From the NCBI RefSeq assembly GCF_027625475.1, contig NZ_CP115174.1, positions 1,674,001 through 1,738,000 on the forward strand: a DNA stretch of 64,000 nt, in the 5' to 3' direction. Both the position numbers and the translations under genes were made by a program. Position 1 is the first letter of the stretch. Every line of letters begins with the position of its first letter. The notes beneath the pieces were generated by a model. It was given only the letters and a program-made list of their open reading frames with translations. It ran no database searches and had not been told where the DNA came from. Below are positions 36,775 to 46,114 of this stretch, piece after piece. The DNA is from Sphingomonas abietis (GTDB lineage: Bacteria; Pseudomonadota; Alphaproteobacteria; Sphingomonadales; Sphingomonadaceae).

Positions 36775-37436
36775 TGGGCTGGCTGATCTTCGCGATCCTC
36801 GCGCTCGTCATTCTAGGGATCTTGGCCTGGCCGTTGCGGCTCGGCAGGTCGGCGCTGATGCTGGCTGCCGCGGCGCTGTTCACCGCGGCAGCGGGCTATG
36901 CCTGGCAGGGCAATCCCGGCCTGCCCGGCGCGCCGGCGGCGGGGCGGGACGAGGGGCTGCGGAGCGACACCCTGTTCGCCACCGAGCGGCTGCGCTTCCT
37001 CAACCATTTCGGCGAGACCGGGATCATGCTGGGCACCGCCGATGCCTTCCACCGCACGGGCATGGACGGGGCGGCCGCCGGGCTGCTGCGCAACGCGATC
37101 CTGAAGCATCCCGACGATGTCGATCTGCGCATCGGCTATGCCCATGCGTTGTTCATGGTCGCGGGCGCGCATATCACGCCGGCGGTGGCGCTGGCCTTCG
37201 ATCGCGCCGATCGGGTCGCCAAGCCGGGCGATCCGGCGCCTGCCTACTTCCGGGGTTTCGCCGAGCTTGAATCGGGCGATGTGGGCGCGGCCGAGCAACG
37301 CTGGCGGGCGCTCTATGCCAGCCTGCCGGCGGCGTCGCCATGGCGCGCGCCGCTGGCCCAGCGACTCGCGATGTTCGACATGATGCGGGCGGCCGCGGCA
37401 CAGCGCGAGGCGGGGGCCGCATCGCCCGGCCTATGA
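36771..37436 (+). CDS. ccmI: CcmI-like TPR protein (cytochrome c maturation)
   Basis: 221 residues, shorter than many CcmI proteins. Two N-terminal membrane helices (about 3-20 and 28-45) precede TPR-like helices (AAGLLRNAILKHPDDVDLRIGYAHALF, PAPAYFRGFAELESGDVGAAEQRWRALYA). It would present apocytochrome to CcmFH. Identification rests on operon position plus the TPR pattern. ATGA overlap with ccmH. Confidence 0.82.
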   Translation: MMGWLIFAILALVILGILAWPLRLGRSALMLAAAALFTAAAGYAWQGNPGLPGAPAAGRDEGLRSDTLFATERLRFLNHFGETGIMLGTADAFHRTGMDGAAAGLLRNAILKHPDDVDLRIGYAHALFMVAGAHITPAVALAFDRADRVAKPGDPAPAYFRGFAELESGDVGAAEQRWRALYASLPAASPWRAPLAQRLAMFDMMRAAAAQREAGAASPGL

Positions 37437-37609
37437 TCCGGCGTTCCGCACCGGCGTCCCGCAAAGGCACGCCCGGTCGTGGGCGGCGTTGCAGGCCCGG
37501 CGGGGTGGTGCTAGTGCCACGCCCGTTGAAGCCGGGGCGGACCGGCGAAAGTGGCGGGAATTGATCGAGTGACCCTTCGACGTCATCGCCTCTCTCCGAT
37601 GACCTTCCG

Positions 37610-39565
37610 ATGAACGACGCGCAGGACAAGGTGTTGCCGCCGAATCCGGGCGACGAGTCGCTCATTCCGCAGGATGGTCATGCCGGTCGCACGGGCGAGA
37701 GCCTGCTCAAGCTGTCGGTCGGCGCGATCGGCGTCGTGTTCGGCGATATCGGCACGAGCCCGATCTATGCCTTTCGCGAAACCTTCGCTGGTCATCACCC
37801 GCTGCGGCCGGATTCGCTGCACGTCATGGGCGTGCTGAGCCTGATCTTCTGGTCGATGATGGTGGTGGTGACGATCAAGTACGTCTCGATCATCATGCGC
37901 GCCGACAATAAGGGCGAGGGCGGCAGCCTGGCGCTGCTGGCGCTGGTTTCGCGCTCGGTCTCGGGCGAGAAGCGCTGGACCCGGGGGCTGGTGCTGCTCG
38001 GCGTGTTCGCCACCGCGCTGTTCTTCGGCGATTCGATGATCACCCCGGCGATTTCGGTGTTGTCGGCGGTCGAAGGCCTCACCGTCGTCGAGAGCGGGAT
38101 GGGCGAATTCGTCATCCCGATCGCGATTGCGATCCTGATCGGCCTGTTCATGCTCCAGGCGCGGGGCACCGCCCGGATCGGCGTGCTGTTCGGCCCGATC
38201 ATGCTGCTCTATTTCACCGTGCTGGCGGTGCTCGGCATCGTCAACATGATCGCGATGCCCAGCGTGCTGTGGGCGCTCAACCCGGCCTACGCGCTGGCCT
38301 TTTTCGGCGATCAGCCGGTCCATGCCTTCCTGGCGATGGGCTCGGTGGTGCTGGCGGTGACCGGCGCCGAGGCGCTCTATGCCGATATGGGCCATTTCGG
38401 CCGCCCGCCGATCCGCATGTCCTGGCTGGTGTTCGTGCTGCCGGCGCTGATGCTCAATTATTTCGGGCAGGGCGCCATGATCCTCTCGGCGAGCCCGGCG
38501 GACGCGCTGGAGATCATCAAGTCCCCCTTCTTCCTGCTCGCACCCGAGCATTTCCGTCTGCCGATGGTGGTCCTCGCGACGATGGCGACGGTGATCGCCT
38601 CGCAGGCGGTGATCTCGGGCGCCTTCTCGGTCACCCAGCAGGCGATCCAGCTCGGCTTCATCCCGCGCCTGCGCATCACCCACACCTCGGCCGCGGCTGC
38701 CGGGCAGATCTATATCCCGGCGATCAACTGGACGCTGATGATCATGGTGATCCTGCTGGTGCTGGGTTTCCGCACCTCGACCAATCTCGCGGCCGCCTAT
38801 GGCATCGCGGTGACCGGCGCGATGCTGATCGACACGCTGCTGCTGGCGACCTTGCTCTTCTCCTTGTGGCGCTGGAACAAGCTGCTGGCGGGCGCGACCA
38901 TCGGCCTGTTCCTGATGGTCGATCTCGCGTATTTCTCCGCGAACCTCACCAAGGTGCCCGATGGCGGCTGGTTCCCGCTGCTGATCGGCTTCATCGCCTT
39001 CACGCTGCTCACCACCTGGGCCAAGGGCCGCGAGCTGATGCTGAAACGGCTCAGCGAAGTGGCGATGCCGGTGCAGGTGTTCGTGAAATCCGCCGCCAAT
39101 TCGGCCGAGCGGGTGCCCGGCACCGCCGTGTTCATGACCACCGCGCGCGATGGCGTGCCGCACGCGCTGCTCCACAACCTCAAGCACAACAAGGTGCTGC
39201 ACGAGCGCGTGATCCTGCTGACGGTGCGGATCGAGGATGTGCCCTATGTCGGCCAGGCCTATCGCACGCAGGTGAAGGAGTTTGGGCAGGGCTTCTACCG
39301 CATGGTGGTCCATTACGGCTTCATGCAGGAGCCGGACGTACCGGCGGCGCTCTCCAATGTGCAGGGCATCGGCGCTCCGCTGCGGATGATGGACACCAGC
39401 TTCTTCCTTGCCCGCCAGACGCTGATCGCCTCGTCGCGGCCGGGCATGTGGATCTGGCGCGAGAAACTGTTCGCCTGGATGCTCCGCAACGCGGAAAGCG
39501 CGATGGAATTCTTCAAGCTGCCGTCCAATCGCGTCGTCGAGCTGGGCAGCCAGGTCGAGATTTGA
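37610..39565 (+). CDS. kup: Potassium uptake protein Kup
   Basis: 651 residues. [21 protein letters not shown] is the Kup/HAK/KUP signature, followed by about twelve membrane segments and the cytosolic C-terminal domain. [15 protein letters not shown] is the second conserved stretch. Proton-coupled K+ import. It stands alone after a 170-bp gap from the ccm operon; that gap shows only weak GC hairpins. Confidence 0.97.
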   Translation: MNDAQDKVLPPNPGDESLIPQDGHAGRTGESLLKLSVGAIGVVFGDIGTSPIYAFRETFAGHHPLRPDSLHVMGVLSLIFWSMMVVVTIKYVSIIMRADNKGEGGSLALLALVSRSVSGEKRWTRGLVLLGVFATALFFGDSMITPAISVLSAVEGLTVVESGMGEFVIPIAIAILIGLFMLQARGTARIGVLFGPIMLLYFTVLAVLGIVNMIAMPSVLWALNPAYALAFFGDQPVHAFLAMGSVVLAVTGAEALYADMGHFGRPPIRMSWLVFVLPALMLNYFGQGAMILSASPADALEIIKSPFFLLAPEHFRLPMVVLATMATVIASQAVISGAFSVTQQAIQLGFIPRLRITHTSAAAAGQIYIPAINWTLMIMVILLVLGFRTSTNLAAAYGIAVTGAMLIDTLLLATLLFSLWRWNKLLAGATIGLFLMVDLAYFSANLTKVPDGGWFPLLIGFIAFTLLTTWAKGRELMLKRLSEVAMPVQVFVKSAANSAERVPGTAVFMTTARDGVPHALLHNLKHNKVLHERVILLTVRIEDVPYVGQAYRTQVKEFGQGFYRMVVHYGFMQEPDVPAALSNVQGIGAPLRMMDTSFFLARQTLIASSRPGMWIWREKLFAWMLRNAESAMEFFKLPSNRVVELGSQVEI

Positions 39566-39572
39566 GCAGGCC

Positions 39573-40091
39573 GTGACCGGCGCCGGCGCCCCGGTCATCG
39601 TCGCGGCCGATTTCGGGCCGGCGGACTTTGCCTGGCTCGATCGCCTGCGGCAGACCCATTTCCCGGCCGAACGCAATCAACTGCCCGCCCATCTGACCCT
39701 GTTCCATCATCTGCCGCCCAGCCTGCTGCCCGAACTCGATAGGCGGCTAAGGGCGGAAACGCGGACGCTGAGACGCCCTGAGGCGTCGATTGGCGAGCCG
39801 ATGATGCTGGGCAGGGGCGTGGCCCTGCGCGTGCGCTGTGGCGCGCTGGAGGCGCTTCGGGAGCGCTTGGCAGAGGCCTTTGTAGGACTGCTGACGCCAC
39901 AGGATTCAGCCGGGTGGCGGCCGCACGTCACCATCCAGAACAAGGCCGATCCGGCCGATGCCAAGGCGCTGCACCGCCAGATGGAGCAGGAGTTTCGCGA
40001 CCCTCGCCCGCTGCTGCTGACGGGTGTCGCGACCTTCTTCTATCGTGGCGGCCCCTGGGAACCCGTCGCCCGCTATCGATTCGCCGGTTGA
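39573..40091 (+). CDS. 2H phosphoesterase (2'-5' RNA ligase family) protein
   Basis: 172 residues, GTG start 8 bp after kup. Two H-x-T motifs, HLTL (about 41-44) and HVTI (about 124-127), are the paired catalytic histidines of the 2H superfamily (LigT/ThpR-like). Members hydrolyse or ligate 2',5' or 2',3'-cyclic phosphodiesters in RNA or nucleotides. The exact substrate is unknown. Confidence 0.82.
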   Translation: MTGAGAPVIVAADFGPADFAWLDRLRQTHFPAERNQLPAHLTLFHHLPPSLLPELDRRLRAETRTLRRPEASIGEPMMLGRGVALRVRCGALEALRERLAEAFVGLLTPQDSAGWRPHVTIQNKADPADAKALHRQMEQEFRDPRPLLLTGVATFFYRGGPWEPVARYRFAG

Positions 40092-40095
40092 GGCC

Positions 40096-40503
40096 TCAAT
40101 CGACCTGACCGACGCCGTCGCAGCTCAGATCGAACGCGGCGAGGCCCGCTTCCAGATTTTCGGAGAGCGTGGGCATGTCGAGCAGCAGGTCGACCGCCGG
40201 TTCGCTATCCTTGTCATTGGCCTCGTCGAGCGCGTCGTCCCATTCGGAGGCGTCATAGGTGCCGAGGCCGACCATCGCGAGCGCGAGGATCTCGGCCTGC
40301 TGATCGTCGGCGAGATCGTCGATGACCGCGCGCAGTTCGTCCTGCACGGTCTCGTCGAGCTCATCCTCCAGCACATCGCGATCATCGTCCGAATCATTGA
40401 CCGGATCGTCATTGTCCGGATCGATTCCCGGCACCTGCGCTTCCAGTTCGCGGGCGCGGACGATGATGCGGCAGATGATGTCGAGGGGGGTTACGAGGTC
40501 CAT
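40096..40503 (-). CDS. DUF3775 family protein
   Basis: 135 residues from the ATG at 40501-40503 (AAGGA seven bases upstream). Strongly acidic; LDIICRIIVRARELEAQ, VQDELRAVIDDLADDQQAEILALAMVGLGTYDASEWD is the DUF3775 pattern. Soluble, unknown function. It converges on the 2H gene with a 4-bp gap and is divergent from tRNA-Met. Confidence 0.8.
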   Translation of the reverse strand: MDLVTPLDIICRIIVRARELEAQVPGIDPDNDDPVNDSDDDRDVLEDELDETVQDELRAVIDDLADDQQAEILALAMVGLGTYDASEWDDALDEANDKDSEPAVDLLLDMPTLSENLEAGLAAFDLSCDGVGQVD

Positions 40504-40598
40504 CGCGGTTCCTTGGTAAATCAATCGGGAGCAAATCACTCGGGCTTGGCGGCGAAACGACGCGAAGGCGCTCCGGTTCCGAATGCATTGCGAAGCTG

Positions 40599-40627
40599 TT
40601 GACTGCGCCGCCGAGCCTCCTTATAGG
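40599..40627 (+). promoter_or_regulatory. Promoter for tRNA-Met
   Basis: TTGACT (40599-40604), 17 bases, TATAGG (40622-40627). The tRNA begins 42 bp after the -10. Confidence 0.65.
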
Positions 40628-40669
40628 CCGCGCTTCCCGAGGCGGCCCAGTGCCCCACGGGGGCTGCGG

Positions 40670-40746
40670 GGCGGAGTAGCTCAGCTGGTTAGAGCACGGG
40701 AATCATAATCCTGGGGTCGGGGGTTCAAGTCCCTCTTCCGCTACCA
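40670..40746 (+). tRNA. tRNA-Met (anticodon CAU, elongator; lysidine-Ile possible)
   Basis: 77 bases with CCA. Acceptor GGCGGAG against TTCCGCT (G-U at both ends), anticodon stem CGGGA/TCCTG with loop ATCATAA giving CAU, T-arm GGGGGTTCAAGTCCCTC. It lacks the initiator features (three GC pairs flanking the anticodon, unpaired 1-72). The overall form is the alphaproteobacterial elongator Met; a tRNA-Ile2 modified by TilS cannot be fully excluded by eye. Confidence 0.9.
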
Positions 40747-40880
40747 CCGCAGCCGTCCACCGAGCCCGGTATGGCTCCGCGGCCGGCATTTCATCGATCA
40801 GACTGACCGGAAATCCCGTGGTTGCGCGGGAGGGGGGCAGCATCCTATCTGGTGGGCAAATCTTCCATCGGAACCCTATC

Positions 40881-41855
40881 ATGACCGCTACCCATTCCAC
40901 GCGCATGCTCATCCTCGGCTCCGGCCCGGCGGGTCTTTCCGCCGCCATCTATGGCGCGCGCGCCGGCATGGCGCCGATCGTCGTGCAGGGCATCCAGCCG
41001 GGCGGCCAGCTGACCACCACCACCGACGTCGAAAATTATCCCGGCTTCCGCGAGGTAATCCAAGGGCCGTGGCTGATGGAGGAGATGCAGGCGCAGGCCG
41101 AGCATGTCGGCGCGCAAATGATGTGGGACACGATCGTCGAGGTCGATCTTTCGCAGCGTCCGTTCCGCCTCGTCGGCGACGGCGGCCATGTCTATCTCGG
41201 CGACACGCTGGTGATCGCCACCGGGGCGCAGGCCAAGTGGCTGGGGCTGGAGAGCGAGCAGAAGCTGCGCGGACAGGGCGTCTCCGCCTGCGCGACCTGC
41301 GACGGCTTCTTCTTCCGCGGCAAGAAGGTGGCGGTGATCGGCGGCGGCAACACCGCGGTGGAAGAGGCGCTCTACCTCACCAACCACAGCCATGACGTCA
41401 CCCTGATCCATCGCCGCGATTCGCTGCGGGCCGAAAAGATCCTTCAAGAGCGCCTGTTCAAGCATCACGGCATCAAGGTGCTGTGGAACACCGAGATCGA
41501 CCAGTTCGTCGCCGGCGAGGGCAATCAGGGCCTCGTCGCGCTCGATCTCAAGGACACCGTGACCGGCGAGACCAGCCGTCTTGATGTCGATGGCGGCTTC
41601 GTGGCGATCGGCCACCATCCGGCGACCGAATTGTTCGAGGGCCATCTCGAACTCGATGCCGATCATTATATCAAGGTGACGCCGGGAACGACCCATACCT
41701 CGGTTCCGGGCGTGTTCGCCTGCGGCGATGTGATGGACAAGCTCTACCGGCAGGCGATCACGGCGGCGGGCACCGGCTGCATGGCCGCGCTCGACGCCGA
41801 GCGCTATCTCGCCGAAGCTGATTTCGAAGCCGAGGAAGCCGTCGCCGCCGAGTGA
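40881..41855 (+). CDS. trxB: Thioredoxin reductase
   Basis: 324 residues from the ATG at 40881. FAD-binding ILGSGPAGLSAAIYGARAG, redox pair CATC (C137/C140), NADPH-binding VIGGGNTAVEEAL, and the closing GVFACGDVMDKLYRQAITAAG. It reduces thioredoxin with NADPH. Its last 52 bases overlap the 3' end of the convergent XrtA hydrolase 1 gene. Confidence 0.97.
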   Translation: MTATHSTRMLILGSGPAGLSAAIYGARAGMAPIVVQGIQPGGQLTTTTDVENYPGFREVIQGPWLMEEMQAQAEHVGAQMMWDTIVEVDLSQRPFRLVGDGGHVYLGDTLVIATGAQAKWLGLESEQKLRGQGVSACATCDGFFFRGKKVAVIGGGNTAVEEALYLTNHSHDVTLIHRRDSLRAEKILQERLFKHHGIKVLWNTEIDQFVAGEGNQGLVALDLKDTVTGETSRLDVDGGFVAIGHHPATELFEGHLELDADHYIKVTPGTTHTSVPGVFACGDVMDKLYRQAITAAGTGCMAALDAERYLAEADFEAEEAVAAE

Positions 41856-42622
41856 TCGAGCAGGGTTTGCGCCAGCGCCTCGAACGCTGGCGCATCCGCG
41901 AAGCTGTGCGAGGCGGTGGCGATCGAGACGATCGTCGCCGGCGGCTTCCGGCCCTTGTGGCCGCGCCAGGCGGCGGCGAACGCCTGGGCGGTGCCGTCGC
42001 CGTCCGCCAGCACGATGCGGCTCTGCTGTGGCATTCCTGACAGGAAGCGGGCGAAAAGGCCGTCATCCTCGCGCGCGCGCGATCGCATCACCCCGCGAAA
42101 GAGCTTGGTGAAATTCACACCGCCGCTCAGCAGGCGCCGCCAAGCGGCGGGATCGGAAAGCCTTTTTCGATAGTGACTGCGGATCGCGGCGACGGGCGGC
42201 AGGTCGTCGGCGGGTTCGATCACCCAAGGATTGGCCAGCACCGCGCCGGCAAGTTTCGGCGACGCCAGGGCAATCGCGGCGGCACCGTCGCACAATCCTA
42301 AACCGTGAAGGGCGGACAATCCCGGGAAGCGGCGGCGAAGCGCTTCGAGCGCCGCGGCGATGTCGGCGTCGCTGGCGTCGTAGCCCGGATCCTCGCCGCC
42401 GCTGTCGCCCACGCCCCGGCGATCGAAACGGATGACGGCGTGCCCGGCGCCGGCCAGCCGCGCCGCGAGACGTTCGTACAATCGATGCGGCCCGACCCGC
42501 GTCTGGGTGCCGCCGATCACGAACAGCCACCCGATCGTGGCCTCGGCGGGGCCGTCGAGCGTGGCGAGTAGGTTGTCGCCATGGCAGTCGATCGCCAGTA
42601 TCTCTCTCAAGCCCTTGTCCAA
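41804..42622 (-). CDS. Exosortase A system-associated hydrolase 1
   Basis: 272 residues with a TTG start (42620-42622), the only possible start because an in-frame TGA lies just upstream. Alpha/beta-hydrolase fold: GTQTRVGPHRLYERLAARLA and RFDRRGVGDSGGE. The nucleophile elbow is GLGLCDGAAA, with Cys in place of Ser; ATASHSFAD supplies the His. It matches the hydrolase 1 family found with XrtA. Last gene of the minus arm (GNAT, ACP, hydrolase 2, hydrolase 1), overlapping hydrolase 2 by 16 bp. Probable thioesterase or acyl-transfer partner of the ACP (inference). Confidence 0.88.
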   Translation of the reverse strand: MDKGLREILAIDCHGDNLLATLDGPAEATIGWLFVIGGTQTRVGPHRLYERLAARLAGAGHAVIRFDRRGVGDSGGEDPGYDASDADIAAALEALRRRFPGLSALHGLGLCDGAAAIALASPKLAGAVLANPWVIEPADDLPPVAAIRSHYRKRLSDPAAWRRLLSGGVNFTKLFRGVMRSRAREDDGLFARFLSGMPQQSRIVLADGDGTAQAFAAAWRGHKGRKPPATIVSIATASHSFADAPAFEALAQTLLDHSAATASSASKSASAR

Positions 42623-43266
42623 TCGGTGATATCATCCGCGACGAGCATCAGCATGGTCGGGTCCGATATCGGCTCGGGGCGTCGCCAGATCGGGCTGCCT
42701 TCGATGCGCCGATCGGCCTCGCGATCGTCGGACATCAGGCGGAGCGTGCGGATCGGGCTGCCGGCAGGGAGATTGGCTGTCTCGAGCCCAGCGACGAGAT
42801 CGCTGCCGATCCGATAACCGGCGGGGGTCGCCGGATCGCTGCCGCTGGCCAAAGCGCTGCGTCGCAGGTCGCTCAACAGCGATCGCCCGGTGGTCGGCGA
42901 AAATCGCCAGCGACGCGGGCTTCGCTCCGGTTCGATCAGCGCGCCGCCCCGGATCGAGACGGATAGCGGCACGATACCGGTCTCGGCCGCGATCAGGGCG
43001 GCGGCTGCGTCGCTCGCCGCGTTCCAGTCGGCCCAGCCGACCGACTCCAGCGCGCGCATGCTCTCGCCTGCGCCGGGAAGATCGGGCAGCCAGCAACCGA
43101 TGCCGCGTGCCGCCAGCGTCCGGCAGAGACCGGCCACGAACGCCCGGCACCGATTCATTTCTTCGAAAAGAGGCTGGAGAACAAGGATTTGCGGCCCGTC
43201 GATCGGGCCATATGCGAGCATGAACTCGCCATCGGCATAGCTATGGACGCGGGGGCGTCCGGTCAT
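42607..43266 (-). CDS. Exosortase A system-associated hydrolase 2
   Basis: 219 residues. ILVLQPLFEEMNRCRAFVAGLCRTLAARGIGCWLPDLPGAGES is the start of an alpha/beta-hydrolase and fits the XrtA hydrolase 2 family (R at NRCR, DLPG-GES). At the nucleophile elbow it reads VSIRGGALI rather than GxSxG, so there is no serine. It may be non-catalytic. ATGA overlap with the upstream ACP gene. Confidence 0.82.
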   Translation of the reverse strand: MTGRPRVHSYADGEFMLAYGPIDGPQILVLQPLFEEMNRCRAFVAGLCRTLAARGIGCWLPDLPGAGESMRALESVGWADWNAASDAAAALIAAETGIVPLSVSIRGGALIEPERSPRRWRFSPTTGRSLLSDLRRSALASGSDPATPAGYRIGSDLVAGLETANLPAGSPIRTLRLMSDDREADRRIEGSPIWRRPEPISDPTMLMLVADDITDWTRA

Positions 43267-43532
43267 GTGCCCTGCTTGGCGCGGACGAAGGCGGTGAGGC
43301 CGCCGAAGCTTTCCAGCATCTCGCCACCGATCTCGTCATCCTCGATCAAGATATGGAGGCGATCCTCGATCTCGGTGAGCAGCCCGGCGACCGCCATCGA
43401 ATCGAGCTCGGGCATCGCGCCGAACAGCGGCGTGTCCGCGTCGATCGCGGCGGCGCGCGCCTCGCTCAGGCCCAGCACGTCGCGCAGGATCGCGCGCAGG
43501 CGGTCTTCGATCGTCGGAATGGGTTCGCTCAT
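43263..43532 (-). CDS. Acyl carrier protein of the XrtA cluster
   Basis: 89 residues from the ATG at 43530-43532. The phosphopantetheine serine is S45 in PELDSMAVAGLLTEIEDRL, a clean ACP motif. Probably charged by the acyl-CoA-ligase-like protein of the divergent operon and used to make an acyl or amino-acyl modification of the polysaccharide (inference). Confidence 0.92.
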   Translation of the reverse strand: MSEPIPTIEDRLRAILRDVLGLSEARAAAIDADTPLFGAMPELDSMAVAGLLTEIEDRLHILIEDDEIGGEMLESFGGLTAFVRAKQGT

Positions 43533-43542
43533 CTGCGTTCGA

Positions 43543-44538
43543 CTAGCCGCGCCGGACGGGACGGGCAAGCCGGCCGGCGACCTCGCGGGCGACGCCGATC
43601 GCGCCACGCCACGATGCCGGGCGGTAGGCATCGACCCGCCAGACCGGATGGGGCGTATCGACCCATTCGACCTTATAGGGTTCGTCGCCCAGCCCGAAGT
43701 CGATCCGTGCCACCTGGTCGCCATCGATCGCCGCCCGGAACATCGCGTGGCTGAGCAGCGATCCGGGGGAACCGGATTTGGCGCTTTCGCGATGCGCGAG
43801 CTTGTGGATGGTGGCGATGCCGCGCTCGATCAGCCAGAATTGCGCGGCGACGGCACGCCCGCCGGTGCCGCGCGCGATGCCGAGGCGGAGCGTGCCGGCT
43901 GCGGCCTCCTGGGCGGCGAGGGCGCGAAGAAAGGCGGGGGAGCCTTCCTGGGGTTTCCAGCTTTCGGCGTAGACCGCCTCATAATCCGCCCATGCTGCCG
44001 GATCGAAATCTCGATGAATCTCGATCGAAACGGGGTGGCTCTTCATGCGGCGAAGCACCGTATTGCGGGTTCTGGCCGGGCGTTCGGCCCAATATGTCGC
44101 GAAGTTTCGGCCGTTCGTCTCCAGCGTCCAGTTGGACGAGGTGCGTCGCGCGAAGCTGCGCCAGCCCTCGGGCATGGTCGGCGCGTCCAGCGGGCGGAGC
44201 TCCAGCACGTCGAACCGTCGGGCGGCGGCACGATAGAGATCGGGCAGCAGCGCGGCGGCGGCGTCGCCGTGCAGCACCGGCGCGAAGCGCAGCGTGTACC
44301 AGCTGGCCAGCGGCGCGGCGCGGCGCGGCGCGGACTCGATCAGGAACAGCCATGCCGTCGCTTCACCGCTGCGGATGCGCAGGATCGCGAGTTTCGCGTC
44401 GGGCAGGACGTGCTCGCGGGTCAGTCGGAACCAGTCGAGCCGGCCGTAGAGCCAGGGCTGGTGGGCGCGATCGAGGGTGTCGCCGGCATCGGCGGCGACC
44501 GCATCGAGATCGTCATACCATTCCACCGAGACCGGCAT
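43543..44538 (-). CDS. GNAT/FemAB-like acyltransferase of the XrtA cluster
   Basis: 331 residues. An N-terminal half binding-type domain precedes a second GNAT-like half (YWAERPARTRNTVLRRMK, AAQFWLIERGIATIHKLAHRES, IDFGLGDEPYKVEWV) that matches the Acetyltransf_6/CelD-like pattern of polysaccharide-linked acyltransferases. First gene of the minus arm, 10 bp from the ACP gene and 46 bp from the divergent ligase start. Likely transfers an acyl group from ACP/CoA to a sugar amine. Confidence 0.8.
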   Translation of the reverse strand: MPVSVEWYDDLDAVAADAGDTLDRAHQPWLYGRLDWFRLTREHVLPDAKLAILRIRSGEATAWLFLIESAPRRAAPLASWYTLRFAPVLHGDAAAALLPDLYRAAARRFDVLELRPLDAPTMPEGWRSFARRTSSNWTLETNGRNFATYWAERPARTRNTVLRRMKSHPVSIEIHRDFDPAAWADYEAVYAESWKPQEGSPAFLRALAAQEAAAGTLRLGIARGTGGRAVAAQFWLIERGIATIHKLAHRESAKSGSPGSLLSHAMFRAAIDGDQVARIDFGLGDEPYKVEWVDTPHPVWRVDAYRPASWRGAIGVAREVAGRLARPVRRG

Positions 44539-44584
44539 CGCGCTATTCCCCTCGGCGCGACCTGTGGCGCGTGAGGGGCCGATA

Positions 44585-46114
44585 GTGCAAGTGCAGAGCG
44601 AATGGGATGGGCTGGAGCCGGTGGCGCAGCGGCTGGATCGGCTGGTCCTGCGCGGGCGTCCGTCCGACCCGGCGCTGGTCGATCGCCAGGGGGCCCTCGA
44701 TTATGCCGGGCTGGACGAGGCGGTGGGCATGCTCGCCGCGCATCTCGCCGCGCGGGCGGCGCCGGGCGACCGGATCGCGAGCTGGCTCCCCAAGACGCGG
44801 ACGGCGTGCCTGATGGCTTTGGCCTGCGCGCGCGCCGGGCTGGTGCATGTGCCGGTGAACCCTTTGCTCAAGCGCCAGCAGCTCGCCCATATTCTCGCCG
44901 ACAGCGGGGCGCGGCTGCTCGTCACCCAGCCGGCGCGTGCCGCCCTGCTCGAGCCGGGCGACGTGCCGGCCGGTTGCACGATTGCAATGGAGGCGGAGCT
45001 GGGATCGCATCCGTCGCCCATGTCGCCGTCGAGCGGCGACACCGATGCGCTCGCCGCCTTGCTCTACACCTCGGGATCGACCGGTCGCCCCAAGGGCGTG
45101 ATGCTGAGCCACGCCAATCTCTGGCTCGGCGCGATCGCGGTGGCGCATTATCTCGGCGTCACGCCCGAGGACCGGACGCTCGCGGTGCTGCCGTTGAGCT
45201 TCGATGCCGGCCTCAACCAGCTGCTCTCGACCTGGGCGGCGGGGGCCGCGGTGGTGCCGCTCGATTATCTCGTCGCGGCGGATGTGGTGCGCGCGGTGGA
45301 ACGGCATGACGTCACGGTGATGGCCGGGGTGCCGCCGCTCTGGCTGCAACTGGCCGAGGCGAAGTGGCCGGCCGAAACCGCCGCGAGGCTGCGCATCCTG
45401 TCGGCGACCGGCGGGCGGATGGCCTTGCCGCTGGTGCGGCGCTTGCGCTCGCTCTTCCCGCAGGCCAGCCTGACATTGATGTATGGTCTCACCGAAGCCT
45501 TCCGCTCGACCCGGCTCGATCCGGCGCTGGTCGACAGCCATCCCGACTCGATCGGGCGGGCCATCCCCTTCGCCGAGGTGATGGTGGTACGCCCCGGCGG
45601 CCGCCTGGCGGACGATGACGAGCCGGGCGAACTCGTCCATGCCGGGCCGCTGGTGGGGCAGGGCTATTGGCGTGATACCGAGCGCAGCGCGCTGCGGTTT
45701 CGGCCCGCACCGTCCGCGTCGCGACTAGGCGGCATGGCGGTGTGGTCCGGCGATACGGTGACGCGGGGCGGAGACGGCCTGCTCCGCTTTGTCGGGCGCG
45801 ACGACGAGATGATCAAGGTGTCCGGCAACCGGGTCAGCCCGACCGAGATCGAGGAGGCGGCGATGGCGAGCGGCGGTGTGGCCGAGGCGATCGCGATCGG
45901 CGTGCCCGACGAGCGGGTGGGGCAGGCGATCCGGCTGATCCTGCGCGGCGATGGCGACAGCGCCCGCCTGCTGGCGCATTTCAAGGCCGCGTTGCCCAGC
46001 TTCCAGCAGCCGCGCGAACTGGTCTGGGTGGCGGCGTTGCCGCGCAACCCGAACGGCAAGCTCGATCGTGCCGCGATTGCGCGGGAGCATGGCGCGCGGG
46101 AGCATGACGCATGA
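44585..46114 (+). CDS. Exosortase A system-associated acyl-CoA ligase (AMP-forming)
   Basis: 509 residues from GTG at 44585 (GAGGGG six bases upstream); longer readings would enter the divergent gene. Acyl-adenylate motifs: LLYTSGSTGRPKGVMLSH (A3), MYGLTEAFRST (A5), GRDDEMIKVSGNRVSPTEIE (A8/A9) and the closing lysine NPNGKLDR. Activates a carboxylic acid as AMP ester for transfer to CoA or the cluster's ACP. ATGA overlap with the next gene. Confidence 0.92.
   Translation: MQVQSEWDGLEPVAQRLDRLVLRGRPSDPALVDRQGALDYAGLDEAVGMLAAHLAARAAPGDRIASWLPKTRTACLMALACARAGLVHVPVNPLLKRQQLAHILADSGARLLVTQPARAALLEPGDVPAGCTIAMEAELGSHPSPMSPSSGDTDALAALLYTSGSTGRPKGVMLSHANLWLGAIAVAHYLGVTPEDRTLAVLPLSFDAGLNQLLSTWAAGAAVVPLDYLVAADVVRAVERHDVTVMAGVPPLWLQLAEAKWPAETAARLRILSATGGRMALPLVRRLRSLFPQASLTLMYGLTEAFRSTRLDPALVDSHPDSIGRAIPFAEVMVVRPGGRLADDDEPGELVHAGPLVGQGYWRDTERSALRFRPAPSASRLGGMAVWSGDTVTRGGDGLLRFVGRDDEMIKVSGNRVSPTEIEEAAMASGGVAEAIAIGVPDERVGQAIRLILRGDGDSARLLAHFKAALPSFQQPRELVWVAALPRNPNGKLDRAAIAREHGAREHDA

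Noticed and set aside
37437-37609. GC hairpins in the ccmI-kup gap considered as a riboswitch
   Set aside because: No conserved core or terminator/anti-terminator pair recognised; simple GC-rich pairing explains them.
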